Origin: Nakamurella antarctica
GTDB lineage: Bacteria; Actinomycetota; Actinomycetes; Mycobacteriales; Nakamurellaceae
Reading direction: 5' to 3'
Assembly (NCBI RefSeq): GCF_003860405.1
Contig: NZ_CP034170.1
Coordinates: 2,418,001-2,482,000, forward strand
Length of the DNA: 64,000 nt
Positions 27,161-38,796 of this stretch are shown here, piece by piece (position 1 is the first letter of the stretch; each line of letters starts with the position of its first letter). The notes under the pieces were generated by a model. That model ran no database searches, was not told where the DNA came from, and saw only the letters and a program-made list of their open reading frames with translations. Both the position numbers and the translations under genes were made by a program.

Positions 27161-28408
27161 CTAGACTTTTAGCGCCGCCAGGGCCACGTTCACCACGGTT
27201 CGGATCCCGACGGCGATCGCTCGCTCGTCCAGTTCGAACGTCGGCGAGTGCAGGTCTACCTGTTTACTGTGCCCATCCCACACGCCGAGCCGAGCTAGCG
27301 CTCCGGGGATGTGATCCAGGTAGACGGCAAAATCCTCCGCACCGGTGGACTGTTCGGTGGTGGTGATAGCCGCCTCACCCAGGCCGGCAGCGATCCCCTC
27401 GCGCAACAGTTCGACGGACTCTTCGTCATTGACAACCGGTGGTACGCCGCGGGTGTAGATGAATTCGTGCGTCAGCTTCAGCGGCGCCAACAATTCGGTG
27501 GTTAGCTCCGCGAGCAACGGTTCGGCTGCATCCCAGGCCTCGCGTTGCATGATCCTCAGCGTGCCCTTGAGCGAACCGGATTGCGGGATGGCGTTGGCAG
27601 CCTTCCCCGCATCGACGGCCCCCCACACCAGCACCGGCGCACTGCGCGGATCCATCCGCCGGGTCAACATTGTGGGCAAGCCGGTGATCAAGACACCCAA
27701 CCCGAACACCAGGTCGCCCGTCAGGTGCGGTCGGGCGGTGTGGCCACCTGGGCTCGTCAGCCTGATTTCAATCACGTCCGCGGTCGAAGTAATCGGCCCG
27801 ACCTTGAGCCCTACCTTTCCCACTTCGGTGCGCGGATCACAGTGCAGCGCGAAAATCCTGTCTACACCATTGATTCCGCCGGCCTCTACGACGTCATAGG
27901 CGCCGCCCGGCTGGATCTCTTCTGCAGGCTGGAACAGGAACCGCACCCTGCCGGGCAGGTCGGGAGCGCTGTTGAGAGCAAGCGCTGCGCCTAAAACAAT
28001 GGCGAGGTGCGCGTCGTGACCACAGGCGTGGGACACCCCCTCCACAGTGGACGAGAACCCCAGGCCGGTTGCTTCAGGCAGCGGAAGCGCGTCAACGTCA
28101 GCCCGAAGACCCACCGTGCGGTACTCGGAACCAGCAGGGCCGACTTCGGCCATCAGGCCGGTGCCGCCGGGAAAGATCCTGCTGACAATGCCCGCGTCGT
28201 CCAGGGTTGAGGCGATGAAGTCGGTGGTGCGGTGCTCCAGATGTGACAACTCGGGGTGCGCGTGGATGTCCCGGCGCCATTCCAACACCGTGGCGAGATT
28301 GTCCTGCAAAAACTTGTCGAGCCAGTCTGGGCCGTGCCCGGTGCCCAGGTCTGGGATACCGGCAGGCGGTACGACTGGCCTGTTGTGCGAGTTGTGGGCC
28401 GAGGACAT
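27161..28408 (-). CDS. M20 family amidohydrolase (N-acyl-amino acid / aminobenzoyl-glutamate hydrolase type)
   Basis: Metal-dependent amidase with GLRADVDALPLPEATG, HACGHDAHLAIVLG (metal His/Asp), FQPAEEIQPGGAYD (catalytic Glu pair), a central dimerisation domain beginning with ITSTADVIEIRLTSPGGHTA, and TGAEDFAVYLDHIPG. 415 residues, cytoplasmic. Corresponds by position to Rv3305c/Rv3306c (amiA1/amiB1), of which only one copy is present here. Its substrate cannot be read from the sequence. The start lies seven bases after a TAAACT box on the minus strand. Confidence 0.93.
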   Translation of the reverse strand: MSSAHNSHNRPVVPPAGIPDLGTGHGPDWLDKFLQDNLATVLEWRRDIHAHPELSHLEHRTTDFIASTLDDAGIVSRIFPGGTGLMAEVGPAGSEYRTVGLRADVDALPLPEATGLGFSSTVEGVSHACGHDAHLAIVLGAALALNSAPDLPGRVRFLFQPAEEIQPGGAYDVVEAGGINGVDRIFALHCDPRTEVGKVGLKVGPITSTADVIEIRLTSPGGHTARPHLTGDLVFGLGVLITGLPTMLTRRMDPRSAPVLVWGAVDAGKAANAIPQSGSLKGTLRIMQREAWDAAEPLLAELTTELLAPLKLTHEFIYTRGVPPVVNDEESVELLREGIAAGLGEAAITTTEQSTGAEDFAVYLDHIPGALARLGVWDGHSKQVDLHSPTFELDERAIAVGIRTVVNVALAALKV

Positions 28409-28415
28409 GCAGTGG

Positions 28416-28421
28416 AGTTTA
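28416..28421 (-). promoter_or_regulatory. -10 box (TAAACT) for a leaderless amidohydrolase mRNA
   Basis: On the minus strand TAAACT lies seven bases before the ATG of the amidohydrolase, with no intervening ribosome site. Confidence 0.45.
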
Positions 28422-28549
28422 GTTACCGCGGCTCAGTATTTCTGCCAAGACGTGCCCGTGGTGCAGGCCTTGGTCACCGGCGTAGGCGTGTTTGTGATTG
28501 GCTTATCCCACTGATCCGGGCCCTCGGCCCACAGCGGCGGAGGTTCCCG

Positions 28550-30037
28550 GTGGGCGACGACATCAGCTTGAAAGAGTTCTCTCGTGAACAGCGCAAGTTC
28601 TACCGCGAAAAGGTTCGCCAGTGTCTTGATGTGTTCGAGCGGATGCTAGTTGAGCACACATTCGAGTTCGACCGCCAGCTCACCGGACTGGAAATAGAAC
28701 TCAATCTTGTCGACTCTGAGTTCCAACCAGCGATGGCAAATGCGGAGGTATTGGCCAATCTGGCCGACCCGTCCTACCAAACCGAGCTGGGGCAGTACAA
28801 CATCGAGCTCAACGTCGACCCGCAGGCGATGCCCGGCGACGCTGTGCTCGAGCTGGAAACGAAACTCCGAGCATCGCTGGACCATGCCGAGCTCAAGGCC
28901 AACGAAGTCGGCTCCAGCATCATCATGATCGGCATATTGCCGACGCTGCAGCCCGAACACTTCACTACCGAGTGGATGAGCGCGAACCCCCGGTACGCGG
29001 CGCTGAACGAGGCCATTTTCAGCGCCCGCCGGGAGGATCTAGAACTATCGATCACCGGAACCAACGAGTCGCTACGAATGGACGCGGACACCATCGCGCC
29101 CGAGTCGGCGTGCACTTCGGTCCAGCTGCACCTTCAGGTTTCCCCCGCCGACTTCGCGTCGAACTGGAACGCCGCACAGACCCTGGCAGGTCCACAATTG
29201 GCGCTGGGAGCCAACTCTCCATTCCTTTTCGGCAAGAAGCTATGGGCCGAAACCCGCACTGAACTGTTTTTGCAGGCCACCGACACCCGCTCCATTGAGC
29301 TTCGCAACCAGGGTGTGCGGCCGGGAGTGTTCTTCGGTGAGCGCTGGATTACGTCCATCTTCGACCTGTTCGAAGAGAACGTCCGTTACTTCTCCCCGCT
29401 GCTCCCCGAAACCACAGACGAAGATCCCGAAGCCGTTTTAGCGGCAGGCGGCGTGCCGAAACTGCAGGAGCTTCGGCTGCATAATGGGACGGTCTATCGC
29501 TGGAATCGACCCGTCTATGACGTCTACAACGGGCAGCCTCACCTGCGGGTCGAGAACCGCGTATTGCCAGCGGGTCCGACCGTCGCCGACGTGCTCGCCA
29601 ACGCCGCCTTCTACTACGGCGCAGTCAAGATGCTCGCCGCGGACGAGCGGCCCGTATGGTCCAAAATGAGCTTCGCCGCCGCCGAGTCAAACTTCAACTC
29701 CGGTGCCCGCCGCGGTATCGATGCGACCTTCTACTGGCCCGGCTTCGGCGAGGTGCCCTGGGACGAGCTGATCCTGCGTCACCTCCTACCGATTGCTCAC
29801 GAGGGACTCGAGCGTTGGGGCGTGTCTGCAGCCGTGCGCGACCGTTTCTTGGGGATTGTCGAAGACCGCTGTAAAACCCGCAGCAATGGCGCCTCCTGGC
29901 AGGTGCAGACCGTCGAGGCCTTCGAGAGCCGAGGCCTGGGCCGTATCGACGCTCTGAACGCGATGTTGCGCCTGTATGCGGACGGCATGCACTCCAACGA
30001 ACCTGTTCACACGTGGGAGATCCCGACAGCGAGATAA
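28550..30037 (+). CDS. GCS2-family carboxylate-amine ligase (glutamate--cysteine ligase-like)
   Basis: 495 residues from a GTG at 28550, preceded six bases upstream by a full GGAGG, which fixes the start. Hallmarks of the GCS2 fold: LTGLEIELNLVD (metal-binding acidic pair), YNIELNVDPQAM, CTSVQLHLQVSP, LALGANSPFLFGKKLW, TDTRSIELRNQG, and RVENRVLPAGPTVADVLAN. Commonly annotated glutamate--cysteine ligase, but the actinobacterial group has no proven role and no glutathione synthetase is nearby. It probably joins an amine to a gamma-carboxylate using ATP. Divergent from the amidohydrolase. Confidence 0.85.
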   Translation: MGDDISLKEFSREQRKFYREKVRQCLDVFERMLVEHTFEFDRQLTGLEIELNLVDSEFQPAMANAEVLANLADPSYQTELGQYNIELNVDPQAMPGDAVLELETKLRASLDHAELKANEVGSSIIMIGILPTLQPEHFTTEWMSANPRYAALNEAIFSARREDLELSITGTNESLRMDADTIAPESACTSVQLHLQVSPADFASNWNAAQTLAGPQLALGANSPFLFGKKLWAETRTELFLQATDTRSIELRNQGVRPGVFFGERWITSIFDLFEENVRYFSPLLPETTDEDPEAVLAAGGVPKLQELRLHNGTVYRWNRPVYDVYNGQPHLRVENRVLPAGPTVADVLANAAFYYGAVKMLAADERPVWSKMSFAAAESNFNSGARRGIDATFYWPGFGEVPWDELILRHLLPIAHEGLERWGVSAAVRDRFLGIVEDRCKTRSNGASWQVQTVEAFESRGLGRIDALNAMLRLYADGMHSNEPVHTWEIPTAR

Positions 30038-30252
30038 TGCTGCGACGGTTTTGGCACCTGGGGCGATCTCCGCAGGTGCGAACAGGCACGCAGCGGGCAT
30101 ATGTCTGGCGTCGGCTCCTCGCGCAGGTGGCCACCGCCACAAGCACAGTTACATTCACAGTCAGAGCCAGAGCCAGACTCAGGCACGAGCGGTGTTGTTC
30201 CCCACTGCACCCGCACTAGCTAATTGTTAGTAACTTTGCCACCATCAAAGCC

Positions 30253-32147
30253 ATGGATGCACTCAGCGAAGAGCTGCCCCTACTGGGCAACACCGCTGTC
30301 CCAACCCGGCAGGGATGGGACGCGGCTGCTGCGGCTGTACTACGCAAAGCGGGCAGGCTGGCTGCAGATGCTTCCGATTCGCTGGCTCTTGCAAGCCTTT
30401 CTCGCCGAAGCGAAGACGGCATCGTCGTTCCAGCGCTCGGTACCGCCGAATCCGCCGCTGGGCTCCCCGAACTAGGACTGCCAGGCCACGCACCGTTCAC
30501 CCGTGGCTCTGCTGCACCCCAGTCCGAAGAAACCACCGCCGACGGCTGGGACATCCGCACCTACATCGCCGAATCGGACCCCGCTGCCGCGAACCGGATT
30601 GCCCTCTTGGATTTACGGGGCGGCGCGGTTTCGCTCTGGCTTCGCGTGGGCGCAACTGGCACCGATATCGCAGACTTGGCAACGGTTCTCGACGGCGTGT
30701 ACCTCGACTTCGGCCCGGTGGTGTTTGACTGCGACGACGACGTCGACCCCGTTGCCGTAGCCGTTGCCTTTGACAGCATCCTCACCACGCGCGTGCTAAG
30801 AAGCGCTCCGACCAGCAATCTTGGCGCTGATCCGCTTGCTTCCCTCGTCCGGTCAGGTGGAGTCGATCCTGGTTGCGCTGCAACAGCTTCCGCTGCAGTC
30901 TCGGCCACCATTGGCGAAGTGGGCGCGATAGCGGCTCGACTCGGAACTCGCGGCGTGGTGGTTGATGCCACGGCTGTCCACGACGCCGGAGCGACCGACG
31001 CCCAGGAACTCGGTTATTCGTTGGCCGCCGGCACCCTCTACTTGCGCGCTCTGGTTGATTCTGGCATCGATGTCAACACAGCCGCTTGCCTCATCGAATT
31101 CCGTTACGCCGCAACCGATAACCAATTTTTGACGATCGCGAAACTTCGTGCGGCGCGAACACTGTGGCACCGGGTGTGCGAACTTTCCGGAGTAGTCGAA
31201 TCGGCTCGCGGTCAGTTGCAACACGTGGTGACCTCACGCCCGATGATGACGCGCTACGACCCCTGGGTGAACATTCTGCGCACGACGATTGCAGCCTTCG
31301 CCGCCAGTATCGGGGGCGCAGCGGCCATCACGGTGCTGCCCTTTGACGACGCACTGGGTGAGCCGAATACGCTGGCGCGCCGCATTGCTCGCAATACGTC
31401 TGCCGTCCTCATCAGCGAATCGCATATTGCCAAGGTCACTGATCCTGCCGGGGGCGCTTATGCGGTCGAGGAGCTCACCGACGCCACCGCCCGCGCTGGG
31501 TGGGCCCAGTTCCAGCTGATCGAAGAATCGGACGGCGTCGTCGCGGCGCTCGCCGACGGGTCGTTGGCAGCACGTGTTCACGCCGCGGCAGTAGCGCGTT
31601 CCGCGGACATCGCTCGGCGTAAAAGGCCTCTGACCGGCGTCAGCGAGTTTCCGCTGACTGGCGAGCAGCTCCTCGATCGCAACCGGCCGCCAACGTCAGG
31701 AACGAAACCGCGTCCCGGCGCTCTCCCTGCCATCCGGTACGCGGAGGAATTCGAAGAAATGCGCGACGCTCCCTGCAGTGGAACACTTTTTCTGGCAACA
31801 CTGGGCAGTGTCGCCCAGCACACGGCGCGTGCCACGTTTGTTGCCAACCTCTGCGCGGCAGGTGGCATCACCGTGGACGCCGCGGGGACCACCGCTACAC
31901 CGGCCGACGTGGTCGCCGCGTTCACGCGCAGTGGCGCAGGCGTGGTTGCCGTAACCGGAACAGATGCTGCGTATGTAAATTCCGCCGTCGACGTCATTGC
32001 CGGGCTGCGGGCCGCCGGAGCCACATGGATAATCCTGGCCGGCAGGCCCTCTGAGGATCTGGCGCCGCTAGTAGACGATTGGGTTGCCGCCGGCGTAGAC
32101 GCCCTAGCCTTCCTGCACCGCACTCGCGCCCATTTGCAGGAGACGAC

Positions 32148-32151
<4 letters not shown>
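30253..32151 (+). CDS. mutA: Methylmalonyl-CoA mutase small (alpha/MutA) subunit
   Basis: Non-catalytic partner of MutB in the B12-dependent interconversion of succinyl-CoA and methylmalonyl-CoA. 632 residues: a mutase barrel ([76 protein letters not shown]) followed by a Rossmann-like domain lacking the cobalamin His motif DxHxxG that MutB has. It overlaps mutB by four bases (ATGA). A 215-base gap separates it from the GCS2 gene. Confidence 0.95.
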
Positions 32152-34328
<2,177 letters not shown>

Positions 34329-34338
34329 AGACGGCCGT

Positions 34339-35325
34339 ATGACGGATGTGCGCTTGCTCGCTGAACAGGTTCTTGCTGGCTCTCGCTCGGCAATGGCGCA
34401 GGCGATCACCCTCGTCGAGTCCCGGCGTCCAGACCACCGCGTTGCGGCGCGCGAGCTTCTTGCCGCCTTGGCGCCCGCAGCGGGAAAGTCCTGGCGGGTA
34501 GGCATTTCCGGGGTTCCCGGTGTTGGTAAGTCCACCTTTATCGAGTCGCTCGGCACGATGCTGACTGAAGCTGGCCATCGCGTGGGAGTGCTTGCCGTCG
34601 ACCCGTCCAGCGTCCGCACCGGCGGGAGCGTTCTTGGCGATAAGACTCGGATGGCGCGGCTGGCCGCCAACGATAGCGCCTACATCCGGCCCTCCCCCAC
34701 CGCGGGCACGCTCGGCGGTGTCGCCAGGGCCACGGCGCAAGCGATCACCGTCTTGGAGGCGGCCGGTTACGACATTGTTTTGGTGGAAACCGTTGGCGTG
34801 GGCCAATCGGAGATCACGGTCGCGGGCATGGTCGACACCTTCGTCCTGTTAGCGCTGGCGCGCTCGGGCGATCAGTTGCAGGGCATCAAGAAGGGCGTGC
34901 TGGAAATCGCGGACCTGATTGCGGTCAACAAGGCTGATGGCGATCACCTTCGGGAAGCAAAAGCCGCCGCACGGGATTTGAGCAGCGCCTTGCGGTTGGT
35001 CCACGGCGGCTCGACCTCCTGGGTGCCACCCGCAATTACCTGTTCGGCGCTCACCGGCGGCGACGTTGACACCGTGTGGCAGCAGGTCACCGCTCACAGG
35101 GAAAGCATGGGCGTGGTCGGCCTTGGGGCGAAAAGGTCTCGGCAGCAATGGGCTTTCACCCAAGCGCTGGTCCGCGAGGAATTGCTCGAGCGGCTGCGCA
35201 GATCCCCGGGTGTCGCTGCTATTTCCGAAGGCATTGAAGCCGCGGTACTGCGAGGCGAACTACCAGCCATGACGGCTGCGGACCAGATCATCGCCGCCTT
35301 CGATGCCCGCGACCGCAAGGAATAG
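34339..35325 (+). CDS. meaB: Methylmalonyl-CoA mutase-associated GTPase MeaB
   Basis: A G3E-type GTPase that protects and gates cobalamin loading of the mutase. Walker A GVPGVGKSTFIESLG, base-binding NKADGD, Walker B/switch region ETVGVGQSEITVAGMVD, and the family motif LGDKTRMARLAAND. 328 residues, starting ten bases after mutB in the same operon. Confidence 0.95.
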   Translation: MTDVRLLAEQVLAGSRSAMAQAITLVESRRPDHRVAARELLAALAPAAGKSWRVGISGVPGVGKSTFIESLGTMLTEAGHRVGVLAVDPSSVRTGGSVLGDKTRMARLAANDSAYIRPSPTAGTLGGVARATAQAITVLEAAGYDIVLVETVGVGQSEITVAGMVDTFVLLALARSGDQLQGIKKGVLEIADLIAVNKADGDHLREAKAAARDLSSALRLVHGGSTSWVPPAITCSALTGGDVDTVWQQVTAHRESMGVVGLGAKRSRQQWAFTQALVREELLERLRRSPGVAAISEGIEAAVLRGELPAMTAADQIIAAFDARDRKE

Positions 35326-35364
35326 GGGGCGTTCGCACGCGCGCGTCCTCGCTCGCCCTGTTTA

Positions 35365-36573
35365 ATGCACCACAATGGAGCTGTGCCCCCCTCTGAAATG
35401 CCTGCGAACCCGGTTCCCGGGCCCGCGCCGACCCGGATGGTCGCGGATCGGTACCGACTGGATCGGGTTCTCGGCAAAGGCTCTATGGGCACCGTGTGGG
35501 CCGCTTATGACGAAACTTTGCGTCGCCGCGTCGCGATCAAAGAAATTTACTTTCCTGCTGGCCTCACCGAAGCAGAGGCCCACCTTCTCATCGAACGAAC
35601 CCTGCGCGAAGCCCGTGCGATTGCGCAGCTCTCGCACCCCAACGTCATCACGCTCTATGACATTTTGACGCTGCCGACAGGGCCGGTGATTGTGATGGAA
35701 TTACTAGCCGCGCGGTCTCTCGGCGAAGTGTTGAAAGAGGTCGGGCCCCTGTCCGAAGGGCAGGCTGCAACGGTAGGTCTGGCCGTATCTGCCGGGCTAC
35801 TTGCCGCACACGATGCGGGCATCACGCATCGAGATGTCAAGCCGGGCAACGTGTTGATCGGTGGCGACGGCCGGATCAAGCTCACGGACTTCGGGATCGC
35901 CCGCAGCGCCGCCGAGAACGCCATGACGGCAGTGGGTCTACTGCTGGGATCGCCCGCTTACATCGCACCCGAGGTGGCCACCGGCGCGCAGGCTGGGCCT
36001 GCTGCGGACGCGTGGGGTCTCGGCGCTCTACTTTTTGCCACGGTCGAAGGTAAGCCGCCATTCGACAAGAGCAATCCGGTTGCCACTTTGATGTCCGTGG
36101 TCAATGATCCCATCCCTTCCCCTGAGCGAGCTGGCAACCTGCGGCCCATCATTGAAGGCCTACTCGTCAAAGACCCACAGGCTCGAATGGGCCTCGCCCA
36201 AGCGCGAACCTTGCTCACCGCTATTACAAGCGACGCAGTGGACGGGCGTCTGACTTTCCCGCCCATAGCCGGCAGCGCGTCGGCGCGTCCTTCGCAGGGC
36301 GCACCTGCAGGATCTTCCCTGCCCCGAGGGCCGCTACCCCCTTCTGCTGCGATGCCCCCGCCCCCGTGGGCGGCAGATGCTGCCGAAAGCCTGGCCGCCC
36401 TTCCACCACGAGCAGACACTGGGGAATCTGCAAAATCCGGGATTTCCAGGCCGACTACTTTGACCCCCACGCAGCGCTGGATGCTGATCATCGGTGTGCT
36501 GGTAGTGGCTGCGGCACTGGGCTTCTGGGGTGTGCGGCTGTTAGTTGACGCCGTGGCAGGCCGCGCCGGCTGA
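35365..36573 (+). CDS. Membrane-anchored eukaryotic-type Ser/Thr protein kinase
   Basis: 402 residues. Kinase domain about 30-290: glycine loop LGKGSMGTVW, ATP-binding Lys59 in VAIKEI, catalytic HRDVKPGN, DFG in LTDFGIARS, and YIAPEV. A Pro/Ala linker and one C-terminal membrane helix (about 372-394, LIIGVLVVAAALGFWG) follow, with almost no extracellular part, so no external sensor domain. The ATG at 35365 is used; a GTG at 35383, six bases after CACAAT, is an alternative leaderless start. It follows meaB and precedes the ADP-ribosylglycohydrolase gene by 169 bases. Confidence 0.92.
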   Translation: MHHNGAVPPSEMPANPVPGPAPTRMVADRYRLDRVLGKGSMGTVWAAYDETLRRRVAIKEIYFPAGLTEAEAHLLIERTLREARAIAQLSHPNVITLYDILTLPTGPVIVMELLAARSLGEVLKEVGPLSEGQAATVGLAVSAGLLAAHDAGITHRDVKPGNVLIGGDGRIKLTDFGIARSAAENAMTAVGLLLGSPAYIAPEVATGAQAGPAADAWGLGALLFATVEGKPPFDKSNPVATLMSVVNDPIPSPERAGNLRPIIEGLLVKDPQARMGLAQARTLLTAITSDAVDGRLTFPPIAGSASARPSQGAPAGSSLPRGPLPPSAAMPPPPWAADAAESLAALPPRADTGESAKSGISRPTTLTPTQRWMLIIGVLVVAAALGFWGVRLLVDAVAGRAG

Positions 36574-36742
36574 CGCAGCACACTCCTAGTGGCCCCGCAG
36601 CACACAAGTCAGACATCGATGCGGCGGCATCGGTTACTAGCCGTAATGGCAAGCTCCATTGCAGGGCGAGATTCTGTGGGGGCCTCCCCAGTAGGCCTCG
36701 ATCGGGAAAAAATCGCGCCACGGATCAGGAAGAGGTAGCCGC

Positions 36743-38140
36743 ATGAAACTCACTGGCGCACACTACGACCGAGCCGTTGGCGCTCTGCTAGGAAGCGCTG
36801 CTGGTGACGCTCTGGGGGCTGGTTACGAATTCACCCACCCACCGCAGGACACCGTCATCGCCATGATCGGGGGCGGCCCCTTCAACTTCGCCCCAGGCGA
36901 GTGGACCGACGATACCTCGATGGCCGCAGCGGTGGCTCGGGTGGCAGCCACGGGCGCGGACCTCCGATCCCCAGCGGGGCTGAACGCTGTCGCTGCAGGT
37001 TTTAGCGAGTGGTTTGCTCAGGGCCCCAAAGATGTGGGAACCCAAACCCGCGCTGTACTGTCCCACCACGACGCCACCGCCGCCGAAATGACGGCGACAG
37101 CAGCCACATTGCGGGGCCGCAAGGGCGGCAACGGATCCTTGATGCGGACGGCTGCTGTCGGCCTTCGCTACCTGCAGGACCCGAAAGGGTGTTTGGAAGC
37201 CGCTGCATTGGTCAGCGACTTAACCCATGACGACGAACGGGCGCGGCAGGCGTGTCAGATCTGGTCGTATGCGATCCGACATGCGGTGCTGTACGGCAAC
37301 TTCGGTGGCGTCCGTGAATCGCTCACACATCTGGGCCAAGAAGCCACCGATTTCTGGACGCCACTGCTTAATGGCGCGGAAACTGGTGTGCCCCAGGACT
37401 TCCCGAAGAACGGCTGGGTAGTGCACGCGCTGCAGACGGCGTGGTACGCGATCACGCAGGCTGACCAGAGCGACGCAGGCCATCTTGGGGCCGCACTGGA
37501 GTTGGCGATTCGCGCGGGCAACGACACCGACACCACGGCCGCTATTGCCGGCGGCTTGCTCGGTGCACGCTGGGGCGGCTCGGCCGTGCCTGCTCGATGG
37601 CGCAGAATGCTTCACGGCTGGCCGGGGCTGGTAGCAAAGGACCTGGCAACGCTCGCGATTGAAACCGTCAATGGCGGCAAAAACCCTGGGGTGTGGCCGA
37701 ACGTCGATGTGGTCGACTATGCGACAGGAACCACCGCTAGCGGGCCCGTCATGCACCCGCACGACAAAGGTGTGTTTCTCGCGGGCCACGCCGCCGCCCT
37801 CTCCGGCGATTATGACGCAGTGGTCAGTGTGTGCCGGATGGGAACCCGGACCCTCGCGCCCGACCATGTGGAGTTCTGGCTGATTGACGCCGGCCCTACC
37901 GAAAACGAGAACCTGCAGTTCATCCTCGACGACGCGGCAGCCACCGTTCGCGAACTGCGAGCGGAGGGCAAAACTGTTCTGCTCCATGGTGTTCACGGCA
38001 CGAGTCGCACCCCCAGCGTCGCCGCTCGCTATTCGATGCTGCTCGGTCAAGAACCCGATGAGGTCTTGAACGTCATGACGTCGTCGCGGCCCGATCCCGC
38101 GCTGTGGGCCGCTGCCACCCACCGGCCGGTGAGGGCCTAG
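36743..38140 (+). CDS. ADP-ribosylglycohydrolase fused to a C-terminal dual-specificity phosphatase-like domain (catalytic Cys lost)
   Basis: 465 residues. The N-terminal domain (to about residue 310) is an ARH/DraG-type hydrolase: GDALGAGYEF, WTDDTSMAAAVARV and GNDTDTTAAIAGGLLGARWG hold the acidic metal-binding residues. The C-terminal part (about 320-440) has the phosphatase-fold layout ending in VLLHGVHGTSRTPSVA. This matches the HCxxGxxRT loop, but the Cys position is Gly416 (codon GGT at 37988-37990). The hydrolase half should be active on ADP-ribosylated substrates; the phosphatase half looks dead. It starts 169 bases after the kinase gene on the same strand, upstream of the convergent acetyltransferase gene. 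Confidence 0.88.
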   Translation: MKLTGAHYDRAVGALLGSAAGDALGAGYEFTHPPQDTVIAMIGGGPFNFAPGEWTDDTSMAAAVARVAATGADLRSPAGLNAVAAGFSEWFAQGPKDVGTQTRAVLSHHDATAAEMTATAATLRGRKGGNGSLMRTAAVGLRYLQDPKGCLEAAALVSDLTHDDERARQACQIWSYAIRHAVLYGNFGGVRESLTHLGQEATDFWTPLLNGAETGVPQDFPKNGWVVHALQTAWYAITQADQSDAGHLGAALELAIRAGNDTDTTAAIAGGLLGARWGGSAVPARWRRMLHGWPGLVAKDLATLAIETVNGGKNPGVWPNVDVVDYATGTTASGPVMHPHDKGVFLAGHAAALSGDYDAVVSVCRMGTRTLAPDHVEFWLIDAGPTENENLQFILDDAAATVRELRAEGKTVLLHGVHGTSRTPSVAARYSMLLGQEPDEVLNVMTSSRPDPALWAAATHRPVRA

Positions 38141-38158
38141 TTGTTGCCCGCCCGCGGG

Positions 38159-38698
38159 CTACTGAGTACGCAACACCATTTCGAAGAGTGTCTCTAGACC
38201 GTCTTCGTCGTCCCACTGTTCGCCGACTTCGGCGAAGGCGAATTGCTGAATGAGCGCTCGTGACGCGTGATTTTCCGGGCTGATGCTGGCCCGCACAACG
38301 CGCACATCCGGGCTGGAACCGGCTACAGAAAGCAGAATCTCCAGAGCCTGCCTCGCGTAGCCGTTACGACGGTGTTCCGGCGCGATCCGGTAGCCCACTT
38401 CAACCATGCCGACCTGATCAGGCGCTCCGTGGAAGCCTGCGGCTCCCACGGCTCCGGATACCCCGGGAACAACGACGAATCGGGTGACCCAGGGAGCGTC
38501 CCCGGGCTTATCGGAGAGCTGCATGCTCCTCATCCGCCACAGACCCGCGCATTCCTCGCCAGCGAGGTAAGGAGTCACCAATGGTGGGGGCAGAGCGGCC
38601 GCAGCTCTTCCCGACACCAACGCAGTGAGGACCGGTCGGGGTACTGCCACCAGCTCTAGTCGATTTGTCAGCGGCTGGGGGTGCGGCCACGAATCCAT
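38159..38698 (-). CDS. GNAT family N-acetyltransferase (RimJ-like)
   Basis: 179 residues from the ATG at 38698. The acetyl-CoA loop is VGYRIAPEHRRNGYARQALE (motif A, R/QxxGxG/A type) and the C-terminal part VVRASISPENHASRALIQQF is typical of acetyltransferases acting on protein N-termini or small amines. An alternative start is the ATG four codons upstream. Divergent from punA, convergent with the ADP-ribosylglycohydrolase fusion. The substrate is unknown. Confidence 0.82.
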   Translation of the reverse strand: MDSWPHPQPLTNRLELVAVPRPVLTALVSGRAAAALPPPLVTPYLAGEECAGLWRMRSMQLSDKPGDAPWVTRFVVVPGVSGAVGAAGFHGAPDQVGMVEVGYRIAPEHRRNGYARQALEILLSVAGSSPDVRVVRASISPENHASRALIQQFAFAEVGEQWDDEDGLETLFEMVLRTQ

Positions 38699-38750
38699 GG
38701 TGATTCTCATCCAGAGCATTGTGACACTCGGCGGGATCCGTGGGCTGGCA

Positions 38751-38780
38751 CCCGAGGGTCTGCACTGCCAAACCCTCGGG
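38751..38780 (+). promoter_or_regulatory. Perfect 9-bp inverted repeat upstream of punA (candidate operator)
   Basis: CCCGAGGGT at 38751-38759 and ACCCTCGGG at 38772-38780 are exact reverse complements with a 12-base spacer. The right arm ends five bases before the TATGCT -10 box of punA, so the site spans the -35 region. It lies between divergent genes and cannot be a terminator for either. It resembles a dimeric repressor operator. Confidence 0.55.
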
Positions 38781-38784
38781 AGTT

Positions 38785-38790
38785 TATGCT
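38785..38790 (+). promoter_or_regulatory. -10 box (TATGCT) for leaderless punA mRNA
   Basis: TATGCT lies six bases before the punA ATG at 38797. The -35 position overlaps the inverted repeat at 38751-38780, where no standard TTGACA occurs. Confidence 0.5.
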
Positions 38791-38796
38791 GCCTAC

